Positions 1 through 12,239 are shown, counted from the stretch's first letter. The stretch: DNA of 64,000 bases from Owenia fusiformis (GCA_903813345.2 CAIIXF020000003.1:29341248-29405247), one strand, 5' to 3'. Notes: generated by a model from the sequence alone, not told the origin. Translations and numbers: made by a program.

Positions 1-76
1 TACAACAAAACATTGATAAGAGCTTTCATAATTTCATAAATTAATGAATACAAATCTGATGATTACTTTTATTTAG

Positions 77-3000
77 ATACGGGTTCGTTCCAAATGGCGG
101 ACGGAAGTATTACATATCGAGGAGTCAGCCCCCTCTATTGGCAGCCATGGTTAATACTATATACGAAACGACTGGAGATATTGAAGACATACGGTCAACG
201 ATTGATGCATTAGAAAAGGAATATGATTTCTGGATGTTTGAAAGGAAAAAATCTGTTTATTACAAAAGGAGCTCATATATTGCTAATGTATATGGATTCA
301 ATGCAAAATATAGAGAACCCAAGTAAGTCACCTTCTACTCTATGGGCCAAACTGAACCATTATATATATTTTGGTTTTGTTAAAATTTAATCCATTGTGT
401 ATTCAAAGACGCTGTATTGTTCACTGGCACTTAGTGGGCTTGGAAAAAATTGGGCTAAAAAAGTTTTTTGCCCAATGAAAGTTTTAGGGCCCAATTAGTG
501 GTCCTTTTGTAATTTTAGGCCAAGTTATCAAGAAAATGGGCCTTAGATTTTCAAGATTTGGGCTCATTTTTTTGTTTTGGGGCCCGGAACTTTTTTCAGA
601 CTTGAAATATGCCCCACCTTGCCCCTTGCTGTTTCCCAGATCCGCCTCTGTTGTCTATTTTCCGACGATAATTTATGATTATACGTACAATATTAATACA
701 ATTGCCTGTATCAGCGTATCAGAGTGATAGAAAGAATGTCCATAAAAAGATGGCAATGCAAACCTGTTTCTATAACTTCTCTTTAACACTTATGATTATA
801 CCAATACACAAAGGAATTCTATTTTTTCCAGTGATGAAGAAAGTTTTGGAAAACTTACTGAACCATACACGGATAATATGACAAGGGGTAAGCCTTAAAA
901 TATATTTAACAAAATACAATAAAAATAACATTAAATACTGTTATCGACTGAGTGGTGTTTTTTTAATCAAAGTAATATAATAGCCTGGGAGAGTTCCGTC
1001 AAATAAAGGCTCAAAACTTCAGATTTTCAGGAAAGCAAAACATTTAGCAAGCTGTTAGTATGGATATAGTCACTGACAACTTCAGATTAGCAGTCAATGT
1101 TATAGTGGTTGCAAATGGCTCTCAACTTAGGGGTAATACTGATTCATATAGAAACTTAATTTTGTGAGTTCTGTCGGACACACCATGGTTAGTAGGAGCT
1201 TATTATTTCAGATACTCATTTTTTCATCACTATGCTTTTTGAAAAATTAGATCATGCTTTTCGACAAGTTATCTTTAGAGAGGCCCGAGAAAATGAAGCC
1301 GGGTAGACTGGAGTAGGCCCGATGCGCTAGTAGTAGGCCCTTTGATTAAACCACCTTTTTATAAAATCTTTATCAACAATATTCACAATAACAAAAAACT
1401 GCATTACTTTTCAGTACCATCTAACGATTTTATAGACCTTGGCTTACATGTGTGTATTAAAAACGCCAATGGCAAGATTTACGAGAACATCTTAACCTAT
1501 GCCGAATGTAAGAAGTTATGTCTGCGTGAAACCTCTTTCGTTTGCTGGTCTGTGGAGTATGGAATGCAAGGGGGTTCGAATTCATTAAACTGTCAGTTAT
1601 CAGCCCAATATTCAGGGACAGTCACAATTATGAATCCATGTGAAGCAGATGTGTTTTATTCCGAAAGGATTCCAAGTAAATGAATAAGTTGTTTTTTATT
1701 TTAATAAAGTATATTTTTATTCGTGTATAAAAAGACGCTTTAAAATGTACTATATGTACCCTAAATATTACTTTTTCCCAAATGCACGATAAAAATATTT
1801 ATGTAACTCAAAAAAGGACAAATGGCCGCCATCGGGACTCCTCGTCCAGTTTTGTTGAGAAAACAATTTTGTACATGCATGGCAAAGAAGCTTTCCTGAA
1901 AATCTGAACAAAGGAAACGGAACCCTCCCAGACTAAAGGTTATCAGAGATACAAAATATTTGCAATGGAAATTTCTTTGAAATTTCTTTGCCTTCTCATG
2001 CCAACTGTTCACAATTTCCCGAGCAAATTATTTTGCTGAAGAAGTCACTGGGAATGAGATGTCATGTATAGAGATGTCATGTATAGTACAAAATGTACAT
2101 ATGATAAAAATACAAATGTGTTTGAAAATATATATTATTAGGTGAACAAATAGGATTCATGGAGAACTACACTGCTGCCTGTGAGTCAGGTTGGGATCAT
2201 TCATCAAGGTGGATGCAATATGAGACAGATGATCCTTTAAGGTAATTGACAATATGCACTAAATTATCATTTAAAATAATTGATTTCCAAAACATGCTGA
2301 ATGAGCCTTAGAGTTATTAACGTGCAATATGATAATTAAATGTAAACATGCTTGCAAAGTGAGGTAAATGTACATTATTTTGTAGGTTTAAATTGGAATC
2401 AGTGAGGACAATGAGGGTTGTCCCCGTTGACCTTAATGCATATCTCTGCCATGTCGAGATGCTTTTGTCAAAATTCTACACTATCTTAGGTAAATCAAGT
2501 AAACAACATAATATAAACGCGTTTTGTGTTGACATACTTTCCAAAGGAAAAGTACGACTGAAATTCAGATGATTTGGAAAATGTTAAATGTTATAAGTTT
2601 ATATTTACTAATATATTGTACTTACATGGCCCATATGCATATGACATATTGGGCCAAGGGTATTTCAGTTATTGCTGGACGGACGGACCGACCGAGCCGT
2701 TCTCTATATCCCCCCGTACTTCATTCGAAAGCATAATAAGTGTAGTCGACTGGTTATTTCAAACCAATGTGCATTTACACATATTCTATAAATTATTTTC
2801 AGGTGACACGAGCAAAGCAAATTATTTTGATTTAGTAATCTCAGATCGGAAACGAATGATGCAAACGTTGTTTTGGAACGAGGAAGAAGGAATATGGTTT
2901 GATTTTGACCTGGACAAAAAAGAAAATCTCCCCACGGATTACTTCTATGCATCGAGCTTTGCTCCTCTGTACTTCAAATGCTACGATGAAGATTCTATAC

Positions 3001-5693
3001 CTAATCTTGAGGAGAGGATAATCAATTATGTCAAGGTATGAAATTCATCATATGCTTTTTCGCCTTAAAGTTCACGTTCTTTATATTCTTTGTGGGAGAC
3101 CTCTTACACCAAAATATAAATCCCCAAGTGACCTTTACATTCTATTTACCCTGTCATTGTACGATTAAGGGCAATTCTGCACTTTCTTAAATGAAATAAA
3201 TCAAACTACAATTTGTAATAACTTACAAGTTAAACGTTTATTTAATAAAATGTGCATGTTTTTCACAGATCTTGAATATGAAGGTTTTTTGTTACAGAAA
3301 CATAATCTTACATCATATCCAGGTGGAATACCTGTGTCAAATCAATACACTGGTCAACAATGGGACTACCCTAATGCATGGGCTCCCATGCAACATATGA
3401 TAATCGAGGGACTCAATATGCTCAACACTAATGAGTCGAAATCAATTGCTCAAACTCTCGCCCTCACTTGGCTAAAGAGTAACTACATTGGGTGGAGACA
3501 GACGGGATATATGTTTGAAAAGGTAAGTATTCAGTATATTCTTCTCCAAAGTACATATCCTACTGGAGTCGATGCCAATTTTTTGGCTTGTACAAGGGGC
3601 GACCCATATATTCTGATAAAAATGCTCTCATTTCGTGATTTTTTCACACATTCCCCTCATTTTTTCAGAAAATGTAGATTATGTAATTACACATACAATG
3701 CTAAAATACTATAGCTATATCCTAAATTAATTAAGAGATATGGTTGCCATGGTAACCTGTATTAAGGGTAGGCAGGTCAATTCAATTATAACGCATAAAA
3801 TGTCATAATAACTTGTTATTTTGATTATTTTAAAGCATGCGGAAATCATATATTTTTTCTTAACAAGTTTGGTATTTTTGCTAGTTGTTTGTTGCTAAAC
3901 AAATGTTTATTTGTGCTCACTATAACATCACAACAACCCACAATAGCAATGTATGACATAATGGGCCAATTGGCATTACATGTCATGAGACACAACAAAA
4001 ATCAAAAATGAAATATCAGATAAAGTTAGTTTTGCTGATGCAGAGTGTGACATTAACAGATACATTAGGAGTGCCATTAGATTTTATGTACTATCAAGAA
4101 TAGGACACCATCAGAGACAAACATGGATTTGTAGAGTGTACCGGTAAGGTGTTATATCTGCTCCAAGAATCTATAAGTAGTATTGTAAATTTGAGGAAGG
4201 CATGTTCACTGTTGACGATCATCCACAATCTGGTTGCAAGAGGAGCTTGCGGACAGAGAATAACACTACAATAATTTGAGATGCAATTTATGAAGAGAGA
4301 ACTATCAGACTGTGGAAATATGCAAACAAGGGCAACAGTTCAAGGAGTAGTTGGCAATGACCCGAGGATGCCTTTGATCTGCTTAAAATAGGTACCAAAG
4401 AATGATTAAATTAACAAAGGACGATTCTCGGTTTGGAGAACAGTCTCCTGGGCTAATAATTTTTTTCATGAAAAATATAGAAATATTACCCAAATTAAAC
4501 TATGAATATTCAAAAGAAGACCTTTAAATCTACAAGATGTAAAAATAACAAATTGGTCTGAAGCAGGGATAATGCTCAATAAGACCGATTCAATAAAATA
4601 CAAGTCTCGATTTGGGGGAAAGAAGTTCATCAGTGTACTGCGCTAATATTTTTTTTCGAAAAATCTAGAAATATTACCCAAATTAAATTATGACTATTCA
4701 AAAGAAGACATTCAAATCTATATTATGTAAAAAAATCAAATTTGTCCGAAGCAGGGATAATGCTCATTTAGATTGATGAACTTCGTTCTCCAAACCGAGA
4801 ATCGTCCTTTATTTATTTTATATGTTATAATTTAACTGACCTGCCTACCCTAAATACAGGTTACCATGGCAACCTTATCTCAAAATTAATTTCAGGTATA
4901 GCCATAATATTTTAGCATTGTATGTGTAATTACATAATCTACATATTCTGAAAAAATGAAAGGGAAAAAATCACAAAATGAGAGCATTTTTATCAGAATA
5001 TATATGGATCACCCCTTGTATATGGCGCCGTATATATCCCATGGTTAAAATTTTGCCGAAAATATGATGCTGGTTACACTGGTTTTTCCACTTATTGCAA
5101 AAAATTTTCCATAATACCCTATGGATATCACTTTACTAACTGAAATTAATAGTTTACACAAGTCGAAACAAAAATGTTAATTGAGAAATTTATACATGAA
5201 ATGTATTTAGGAAGTACTAAAGCACATATTTACTTATTGAAATGTCTCATGAACGTTTCAGTACAATGCAACACAGTCAGGGGACCCTGGACAAGGTGGC
5301 TTGTATAAAGTGCAGGTAAAACATAACATGTATACTGATTTTTAGAAAATATAAAAGACAAGGAATAAAAAATACTGTTCAAGATTAAATTTTAGTTTTT
5401 TTAGAAAGATGTTATCCATGACTATTTTAATTGTCTTTTTAATGACAGTACTATTTAAATTGATTTTATGTCTAGTCTATGTCGTTTTATATTTTTAGAA
5501 GGGATTTGGTTGGACCAATGGCGTGGCTCTGTACCTTATCAACAAATACAAAGACTCTCTAATTGTACCCGATGATGTTAATATAGGGGCATCTGTTGAT
5601 GGTGCTGCGACATCAGTCATCGCATCACCAGTTGTACTCATAACTGCCTTAGTTGCTTCATTTGGCGTTTCTTTGGTCAGCGTCTATGTTTAG
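77..5693 (+). CDS. TREH: Trehalase (GH37), GPI-anchor type, 5' end outside window
   Basis: Hydrolyses trehalose to two glucoses, normally at the outer cell surface. Exons: 77-322, 832-887, 2142-2241, 2386-2489, 2803-3035, 3298-3522, 5262-5315, 5499-5693; phases join without a break to 403 residues plus stop. Seen: GFVPNGGR and NRSQPPLL-like start (YISRSQPPLL), ESGWDHSSRW holding the family's catalytic acid Asp, PVDLNAYL, YPGGIPVSNQYTG, the signature QWDYPNAWAP, MFEKYN holding the probable catalytic base Glu, and GFGWTNGVAL. The exon 6 start was set at 3298 because an earlier AG at 3268 breaks phase. The last 30 residues are hydrophobic after a small-residue stretch (DGAATS), as in a GPI signal. 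Odd: the glycine-rich lid loop, normally GGGGEY, reads GQGGLY. Signal peptide and first signature (PGGRF) lie upstream of the window. Confidence 0.93.
420..660 (-). repeat. Dispersed 'gggccc' repeat, copy 1
   Basis: Low-complexity G/C-triplet-rich stretch with repeated gggcc / ggccc words in trehalase intron 1. In reverse complement it resembles 27590-27880 (shared order: cactggc, agaatgggcc, tttgggtcc, ttttggggccc). A shorter fragment with the same edge (cactggcgga) is at 21228-21280. Family unknown; no coding remains or clear termini seen. Confidence 0.45.
1415..1683 (+). CDS. PAN/apple-like terminal exon inside the trehalase gene
   Basis: An exon-like open frame of 89 codons within trehalase intron 2. 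It follows a good acceptor (tttcag at 1409-1414), ends in TGA at 1681-1683 and has AATAAA 20 bases later. The peptide has a PAN/apple-like Cys pattern: HVCIKN, AECKKLCLRE, FVCWSVEY, LNCQLS, NPCEAD, with the typical 'C..L C... F.C.S ... C.LS' order. Its phase (1) fits the donor at 887, so splicing from trehalase exon 2 would give a short trehalase-PAN product. It could instead be the last exon of a small gene whose first exon I could not find between 888 and 1414. Fold assignment is by pattern only. Confidence 0.5.
1703..1708 (+). terminator. Poly(A) signal after the PAN-like exon
   Basis: AATAAA 20 bases after the TGA of the PAN-like exon, followed by a T-rich stretch. It supports reading that exon as a real transcript end inside the trehalase intron. 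Confidence 0.45.
3593..5018 (+). mobile_element. Decayed mariner-like DNA transposon with about 200-bp inverted ends
   Basis: Occupies most of trehalase intron 6. The ends are inverted copies (3593-3790 and about 4835-5018) beginning CAAGGGGYGA and flanked by TA on both sides (3591-3592, 5019-5020), the usual Tc1/mariner target duplication. Between them about 4030-4340 translates in pieces resembling a mariner transposase N-terminal region, for example FEEGMFTVDDHPQSG, close to the family's 'F.eGresveDdpRsGRP'. The catalytic DDE part is not recognisable, being replaced by a later insertion at 4416-4810. The copy is inactive and old: its ends differ at several positions. Confidence 0.75.
4416..4810. 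mobile_element. Non-autonomous element nested in the mariner copy
   Basis: Perfect 26-bp inverted ends (AAAGGACGATTCTCGG... and its complement) about 395 bp apart. The interior holds two imperfect copies of a roughly 170-bp segment (about 4440-4595 and 4622-4765; shared words attacccaaattaaa and gaagcagggataatgctca). No ORF. Younger than its host because its ends are still identical. I could not define the target duplication, so the superfamily is open. Confidence 0.65.
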
Positions 5694-5795
5694 GTCGTTT
5701 AATTATAATAAGGACAACATTGATGAAAAACTTTAGCTTAGCGGATCTTTTAAAGAATCTTGTAAGGCCATGCTCACTACTACTTCACAAAGATG

Positions 5796-5811
5796 AATAA
5801 ATCAAAATAAA
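5796..5811 (+). terminator. Trehalase poly(A) signals
   Basis: Two AATAAA hexamers at 5796-5801 and 5806-5811, about 105 bases after the trehalase stop codon. The lectin-mucin gene on the other strand converges on this spot, so the two 3' ends lie within a few hundred bases. Confidence 0.6.
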
Positions 5812-5816
5812 TTTAT

Positions 5817-6244
5817 TGAAATAAAACATATGTACAGAAAGTTTAGCATCTTCTTTGTCATGGGGACTAGGTCTACAGATAGATGGCAGTGGCGGTCTTT
5901 TTATTTAATTTTCACAAATCTTTGTGTCTGTGTATTTATTTACATTTAGGATCACTGCTGCATCATCTTTCTCTCGACCTAGTGCCTATTTATGTTATTT
6001 GCTTTTCTACCAGAACGTAGTGAAATAAGTGAAAGTGAAGTGAAATAAAACATATGTACAGAAAGTTTAGCATCTTCTTTGTCATGGGACCTAGGTCTAC
6101 AGATAGATGGCAGTGGCGGTCTTTTTATTTAATTTTCACAAATCTTTGTGTCTGTGTATTTATTTACATTTAGGATCACTGCTGCATCATCTTTCTCTCG
6201 ACCTAGTGCCTATTTATGTTATTTGCTTTTCTACCAGAACGTAT
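5817..6244. repeat. Direct duplication of about 203 bp, period 224
   Basis: 5817-6019 and 6041-6244 are nearly identical (both run from tgaaataaaacatatg to ctaccagaacgta; one small difference at the 'catggg' position). A 21-base spacer of gtgaaataagtgaaa type separates them. It lies between the convergent trehalase and lectin-mucin genes, probably inside the 3' UTR of the latter. 6245-6365 is the rest of that UTR with nothing else seen. Confidence 0.85.
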
Positions 6245-6365
6245 GGCTTTTCTCCATGAACGCTAAGTTAAAAGGGCATATTCATATGTCCTATGATGAT
6301 GTAACATTGACTTGCTGATGATATAGTGTTTGTCATATCGTTCTCCTTGTCAGTTTTCTTTTTGA

Positions 6366-9300
6366 TCAAACATCTAGACTGCCATTTAATCGCGGTTTTG
6401 TGCCATTTTGATGGATGTCTATCTTATCACTAATATCCTCCTCAATACTTAGGTATTCAGGATTATCGAACTTGACGACAGTAGCATCGTCCAATGGCGG
6501 TGTCTTGGGACCACTGAAATTTCAATAATGTACAGTGTTATGTAGGTTCACTGTAAAGCGCCAGATATGTCCCTGTCTATGAAACAATCGGGCTTCAAAT
6601 AAAATGGTAACTACACACGTTTTAAACAAATCTGAATATCCAATTGCCAAGATAACGGTCCAAATTAACTTTTTACCAAAAACTGTGTAGGAAAGGACAT
6701 GTAATTGATAAGTTAAAGGTTTTTATGATACGCATGTAACAAGTTAGACAATCTTGAACAAAGAAACGAATAATCTTAAACTACTCAGACATTTCATATT
6801 GAACACTACTACTTAGGCGCTAAAGTAAGTAAAATGAATGATCGACAATGATTTTATAATTAATCATATCTATACGACTTTGTGTATAACATAAATATCC
6901 TGAATGAAAGTGATCTCGATTCGGAGTGCTATGTCTGAAGTGTGCAATTGTCAGATGGTCTCGTCATAAATACCTTAGTACGTACTTTTGACTTCTTCTT
7001 TTGTACACCACAACAACTGCAATGACGACCACCAGGACTATCAATATGATGATTGGTATAATCACAAAAACACCTGCAATTGTCATAAAAAAAACAGGTC
7101 ACCATGCAATTGTGTATGGTGTAAACTATGCTTGCAAAATGGCTTGAAAGGGATGATAGTTTGATGAGTAAGACGTTTGCGGAACAAATTGCCTCTACGT
7201 CATATATCTATTCATTCATTATATATTTATTCAATTTAAAAAGTATACAATAGTAACAGTAGTTGCTGCCTAGCGCATTTTGCGTTATAGGCTAGCATTT
7301 CAAGTTATACATAAAACAAAAATTAAAGAAGGCGAGTGAGTAAGTGCCAGTTTCTTGTCCATATATCTATGTATATATCTATGAAGTATGTCTACTTAAT
7401 GAGGACTTGTATGAAAACGATATATGTATTTAAAACAACTTATGATCATATTTAATCTTTTACAGTTATTAGACTTACCATACTTCTCCCAACTGAAATC
7501 TCCGGTTGCATTATCCGAAGTTGGACCAGGTGGCTCATTGGTCACATTATTTGTTGTACTACTTGGTAACGATGATGACGTTGTTAGATGAGTGTTTGTT
7601 GAGGACGTTTTAGATGTCGATGTCGACATTACAGTTGATGATTGTGTCAAGGATGTGGATTGTGGACGAGATGGGGTAGCCCCCGAGGTCACGACTGGCT
7701 CGGGAGTTGTAGCTGGTTTGGGAGTTGCGGTTGGTTTGGGAGTTGTGCTTAGTTCGGGAGTAGTGTCTGGTTTGAGAGTTATGGTTGGTCTGGAAGTTGT
7801 TGTTAGTCTAGCAGTTGTGCTTGGTTTGGGAGTTCTGGTTGGTTTGGGATTTGTTGTTAATCTAGGAGTTGTGGTTGGTTTGGGAGTTGAAGTTGGTCTG
7901 GGAGTTGTGGTTGGTTTACGAGTTGTGGTTGGTTTAGGAGTTGTTGTTAGTCGAGATGTTGTGGTTGGTTTTGGAGTTGTAGTTGATTTGAAAGTTGTAG
8001 TAGGATTAGTGGTGGTGGTTGTGGTTTGTCTAAGAGTTGTGGTTGGTTTGGAAGTTGTGCTTGATTTGGGAGTTTTGGTTGGTTTTAGAGTTGTGGTTAG
8101 TTTGGAAGTTGTGGTTGGTTTTGGAGTTGTGGTTGGTTTAGAAGTTGTGGTTGTTGGTTTAGGGGTTGTGGTTGGTTCTGGAGTTGTGGTTGGTTTAGGA
8201 GTTGTGGTTGGTCTAAGAGTTTGGGTTGGTTTGGAAGTTGTGGTAGATCTAGACGTTGTTGTTGGTTTAGGATTTGTGGTTTGTTCGGGAGGTGTGGTTG
8301 GTTTGGGAGTCGTGGTCGGTTCAGGAGCTGTTGTTGGTTCAGGAGTTATGGTTGATATTGACGTTGTGTTTGGTGCGGGAGTTGTAATTTGATCAGAAGT
8401 TGTGGTTGGTTTGGGAGTTGTGATTGGTTCAGAAGTTGTGGTTGGTTCAGGAGTTGTTACTGGTTCAGAAGTTGTGGTTGGTTCAGGAATTGTTATTGGT
8501 TCAGGAGTCGTGATTGGTTCAGGAGTTTTGGTTGATTTGGAAATTGTGGTTGGTTCAGGAGTTATGGTTGATTCAGGAGTCGTGATTGGTTCAGGAGATG
8601 TGGTTGATTTAGGAGTTGTAATTGGTTCAGAAGTTGTGGTTGGTTCAGGAGTTGTTATTGGTTCAGAAGTTGTGGTTGGTTCTGGATTTGTTATTGGTTC
8701 AGGAGTCGTGATTGGTTCAGACGTTTTGGTTGATTTGGGAATTGTGGTTGGTTCAGGAGCTGTTGTTGGTTCAGGAGTTATGGTTGATATTAAAGTTGTG
8801 TTTGGTGCGGGAGTTGTAATTTGATCAGAAGTTGTGATTGGTTCAGAAGTTGTGGTTGGTTTGGGAGTTGTTATTGGTTCAGGAGTCGTGATTGGTTCAG
8901 GAGTTTTGGTTGATTTGGGAATTGTGGTTGGTTCAGGAGTTATGGTTGATTCAGGAGATGTGGTTGATTCAGGAGTTGTAATTGGTTCAGAAGTTTTGGT
9001 TGATTCAGGAGTTTTGGTTGATTCAGTAGTTGTGATTGGTTCAGGAGTTGTGGCTGGTTTTGGCGTTGTGATTGGCTCGGGAGTTGTGGTTAATTTAAGA
9101 GTTGTGGTTTGTTTAAGAGTTGTAGTTGATTCAGCAGTTTTGGTTGGTTCTGGGGTTGTGGTTGGTTCGGGAGTTGTGGTTGGGTCAGGAGTTGTGGTTG
9201 GCTCGACAGTTGTGGTTGGTTTAGGAGTTGTAGTTGGTTTGTGGGTTGTAATCTTGTCAGAAGTTGTGACTGCTTCCGGAGTTGTGATTGGTTTGGGAGT

Positions 9301-11724
9301 TGTGATTGTCTTTGAAGGTGTAGATGAGTCTGGAGTTGTAGTTGGTTCAAGAGTTGTGATTGGTTCGGCATTTGTGGTTGATTTAAGAGTTGTATTTGGT
9401 TTAGGAGTGGTGGTTGGGTTTTCAGTTGTGGTTTGTTTTCTGGAGGTTGGTGGTATTGGAGTTGTCAGTTCAGTTGTGATATGTTCAGTTGTTATTACTT
9501 CTTGAGTTGTTATTGGCTCGGAAGTGGTTGAAGTAGTTTTCGGTTTTGATACTGTGGTTGATGCAGTATGTGAAATAGAAGTTGAAGTTACAGCCATTCT
9601 CCTGAACTTGCAAAGTGTTCTATATTCAGAATAAACACCAGCAAACGCATCTATTTCACTCTTCCATGTGCCAGTTTGTCTGCTTATATAAGCAAAGTCA
9701 TAAAACATCCTAGGTTCGTTCACTGCCCATGCCATGTTTCTAAAAATAAGATTTTTACAGATAAAGCCGGGAACATATATGCAAACACATAAATAATGAA
9801 AGAAATACATTACGATGTTTATCTTTGTAAATGATGACTTGTTTAAGAGAAACATGTGTTCAATTCAGTTCGCCATATCGATACCAATCCTTTTCAATTA
9901 AAGTCAAGTGATATGTACCCTGCGGTGGAGGGGTGACTCAAAATATTAGGTGGATATTACTTACGCTACCGCTGGATCCCAAAATGTTCCATCAAACCAA
10001 GTGTTCGTGTACCTTCCTATCCAATAAGGGTAATCTTTCTTACGCATGATATTCTTGAGAAAGTTCTGCAATGCAATTGTTATTCTTTAATCAGCGCATA
10101 TTCTTTTCACTCGACCTCTCATTATTTCTAGTCTAATATTGCATCTACATTTACCTGTTCTGCTATTGTTGCAATACTGACTATCCCCAGTCTGCTATTT
10201 GTAGCCTTACATTGTGCATCTGGCAGTCCGCCTGGTCGTATTCTTACAACACTTGTAGTGAAATAGTAACAGAATTCTGGACCTTGTTCCCAGTTGTCTC
10301 CAGCTGGACATACCTCCTTTCCATCAACACGAGGTGTAGTCTTTGGTTTTACGGCAGTGGTTAGTTTGAGAGTAGTTGGTTCGTAAGAAGTGGTTGGAAT
10401 TGCAGTTGCTGTTGTTGCCATTGTTACTTGAGCAGTTGTGGCTTGTCTAAGAGTTGTGGTTGGTTTAGGGGTTGTGGTTGGTTTAGGAGTTGTGGTTGGT
10501 TTAGGGGTTGTTGTTGGTCTATGAGTTGTGGTTGGTTTAGGGGTTGTGGTTGGTTTAGGAGTTGTGGTTGGTTTAGGGGTTGTGGTTGGTTTAGGAGTTG
10601 TGGTTGGTTTAGGGGTTGTGGTTGGTTTAGGGGTTGTGGTTGGTCTTGGAGTTGTGATTGGTTTGGGAGTTGTGGTTGGTTTAGGAGTCGTGGTTGGTCT
10701 AGGAGTCGTGGTTGGTCTAGGAGTAGTGATTGTTGTTACTGTTGTGGTTGGTTTATTCGTGATTGGTTCAAGGGTTGGTGTCATGGGCATTCTCCTGAAC
10801 TTGCAAAGTGTTCTATATTCAGATTTAACACCAGCAAATGTGTCTGTTTCACTCTTCCATGTGCCACTTTGCTTATTTATGTACGCAAAGTCATTAAACA
10901 TCCTAGGTTCATTTACAGCCCATGCCGCGTTGCTGAAAATAATTTTACTGACATTTTATCTATGAAAGAAAATCTAAAGAAACCATTCTATCTACATGAT
11001 TTATGAATTTTATTTGAATAGGCATTCACAACCATCCTTCATGTAAATGAAACAAAATACAATTTTTCTCCTGAATGATTCCTTTATTGAGTTTCATATT
11101 CTGCCATTAAGCAAGCACTTCTCTTAAAGATGTATTACTTACGCTACTGCTTGATCCCAAGGAGTCCCGTCAAACCAAGTTTTCACATTTCTTCCTATCC
11201 AATAAGACTCATATCTGCTACGCATGGCATTCTTGAGAAAGTTCTGAAATGCAGTTATCAATTTGAATCAGCAAACATTCTTTTATCTCTCATTGGTTAC
11301 ATATATTTCTAATCCAGTATTTCATCTACATTTACCTGTTCTGCTATTGTTGCAATACTGACTATCCCCAGTCTGCTATTTGTAGCTTTACAGTGCGCAT
11401 CTGCAGCAGCCAGTCCACCTGGTCGTATCCTTACAACACTCGTAGTGAAATAGTAACAGAAGTCTGGTCCTTGTTCCCAGTTTGCGTCTCGTGGGCATGC
11501 CTCCTTTGTGAAACCTCGAAAGCCCAATTTAATTTTAATTGTCTGTAGAGTTTATCTTTTATAATTATAATGATTATGAGATGCATTATTTACATGTAAA
11601 CGAGGGATCTAATATAGATAGACAATTGTAATTATGTATTACCTGATACACGGCTACAGATGCTGCTGAGCCCAAGCATTACAACTAACAGGGACGATAA
11701 TTTCAGTGGCGACGACATTATCAT
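6366..11724 (-). CDS. Type I membrane mucin with two C-type lectin domains and NPEY tail
   Basis: Exons in order: 11643-11724, 11336-11514, 11143-11243, 10155-10932, 9965-10065, 7479-9739, 6974-7073, 6366-6513; 3750 bases, 1249 residues. Start: first of two ATGs (11724, 11718), followed by a signal peptide (SSLLVVMLGLSSICS). C-type lectin-like domains about 28-168 and 326-460, each from three exons split at the same points, with FCYYF, CKATNSRLGI, SYWIGRN, WAVNEPR (EPN-like site) and final LCKF. A Thr/Pro linker (170-325) and a giant Thr/Pro repeat (about 460-1150) are typical O-glycosylation substrate. Exon 7 encodes one hydrophobic helix (about 1169-1191) then KRR; exon 8 a cytoplasmic tail with FDNPEY (NPEY 1218-1221), a PTB/endocytosis-type motif. 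Not matched to a named family; role in adhesion or surface protection is inferred. Confidence 0.85.
7680..9500 (-). repeat. Coding minisatellite, 18-bp unit (about 100 copies)
   Basis: Inside the 2261-bp mucin exon. The unit encodes six residues of the form (E/K)PTTTP and is repeated around a hundred times with point variation. A higher-order period is visible: the variant block at 8350-8400 (gatattgacgttgtg, tttggtgcggg) recurs at 8782-8832, 432 bp apart, which is 24 units. On the + strand the same DNA reads as long Val/Gly-rich open frames, which are shadows. Confidence 0.9.
10425..10760 (-). repeat. Coding minisatellite of the first mucin linker (18-bp unit, about 18 copies)
   Basis: Same hexapeptide (PTTTPK/PTTTPR) between lectin domains 1 and 2 of the membrane mucin. 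Copies here are more uniform than in the large array, mostly KPTTTP, suggesting recent expansion. The paralogue on the + strand has only a short non-repetitive Thr-rich linker at this place. Confidence 0.85.
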
Positions 11725-12239
11725 AAATACAAATTGTGCAAAAAATCAAAATTATTCCATTAAGTATAATTTACATAATTTTTCAACACTATTTTGTCAT
11801 GTCAATTTGAAAAGACACGGTCTATGGTGATAAGAGTCTAACAAAATAACGATTCAAAATCCAATTTTTATTCTTTCTTCCTTGGAGTACTAGTATCCGC
11901 CGATATCCACCAGCTATGAAGGTACAATACAAATAACATCATTCATAATATCCATATAGAGTGGAACACAAGCAGAAGTTTGGTCATTGCGAAAATTAAC
12001 AAAGGTTCGTCTGAAGTCAACAACTTATATGTTCATAAAGGCCCCATATATTGTTTAAGCTGTATCAACATTTTTAAAGATTAAGAAATTATGTCAACAA
12101 TTCAATTTAACATTAATAAATATCTTTAATTTTCTATCACATTTTGTGACAATTGTGTGATGTTATAAGGTAACGCCATGATATCACGATGGGTGAACTA
12201 TATCTACTTCGAGAAAACTCTCGAGACTCGAGATTTTAG

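Noticed and set aside
3250-3297. Earlier acceptor for trehalase exon 6 at 3268
   Set aside because: It leaves the wrong phase after exon 5 (phase 0); the acceptor at 3297 keeps frame and gives the family sequence.
7592-9505. Long + strand open frames rich in Val and Gly (266, 140 and 223 codons)
   Set aside because: Complement of the mucin 18-bp repeat; a repeat unit divisible by three leaves any stop-free frame open. No splice or family support on this strand.
10428-11006. Cys/Trp/Gly repeat and Val/Gly repeat frames on the + strand
   Set aside because: Shadows of the first mucin linker array of the membrane lectin gene.
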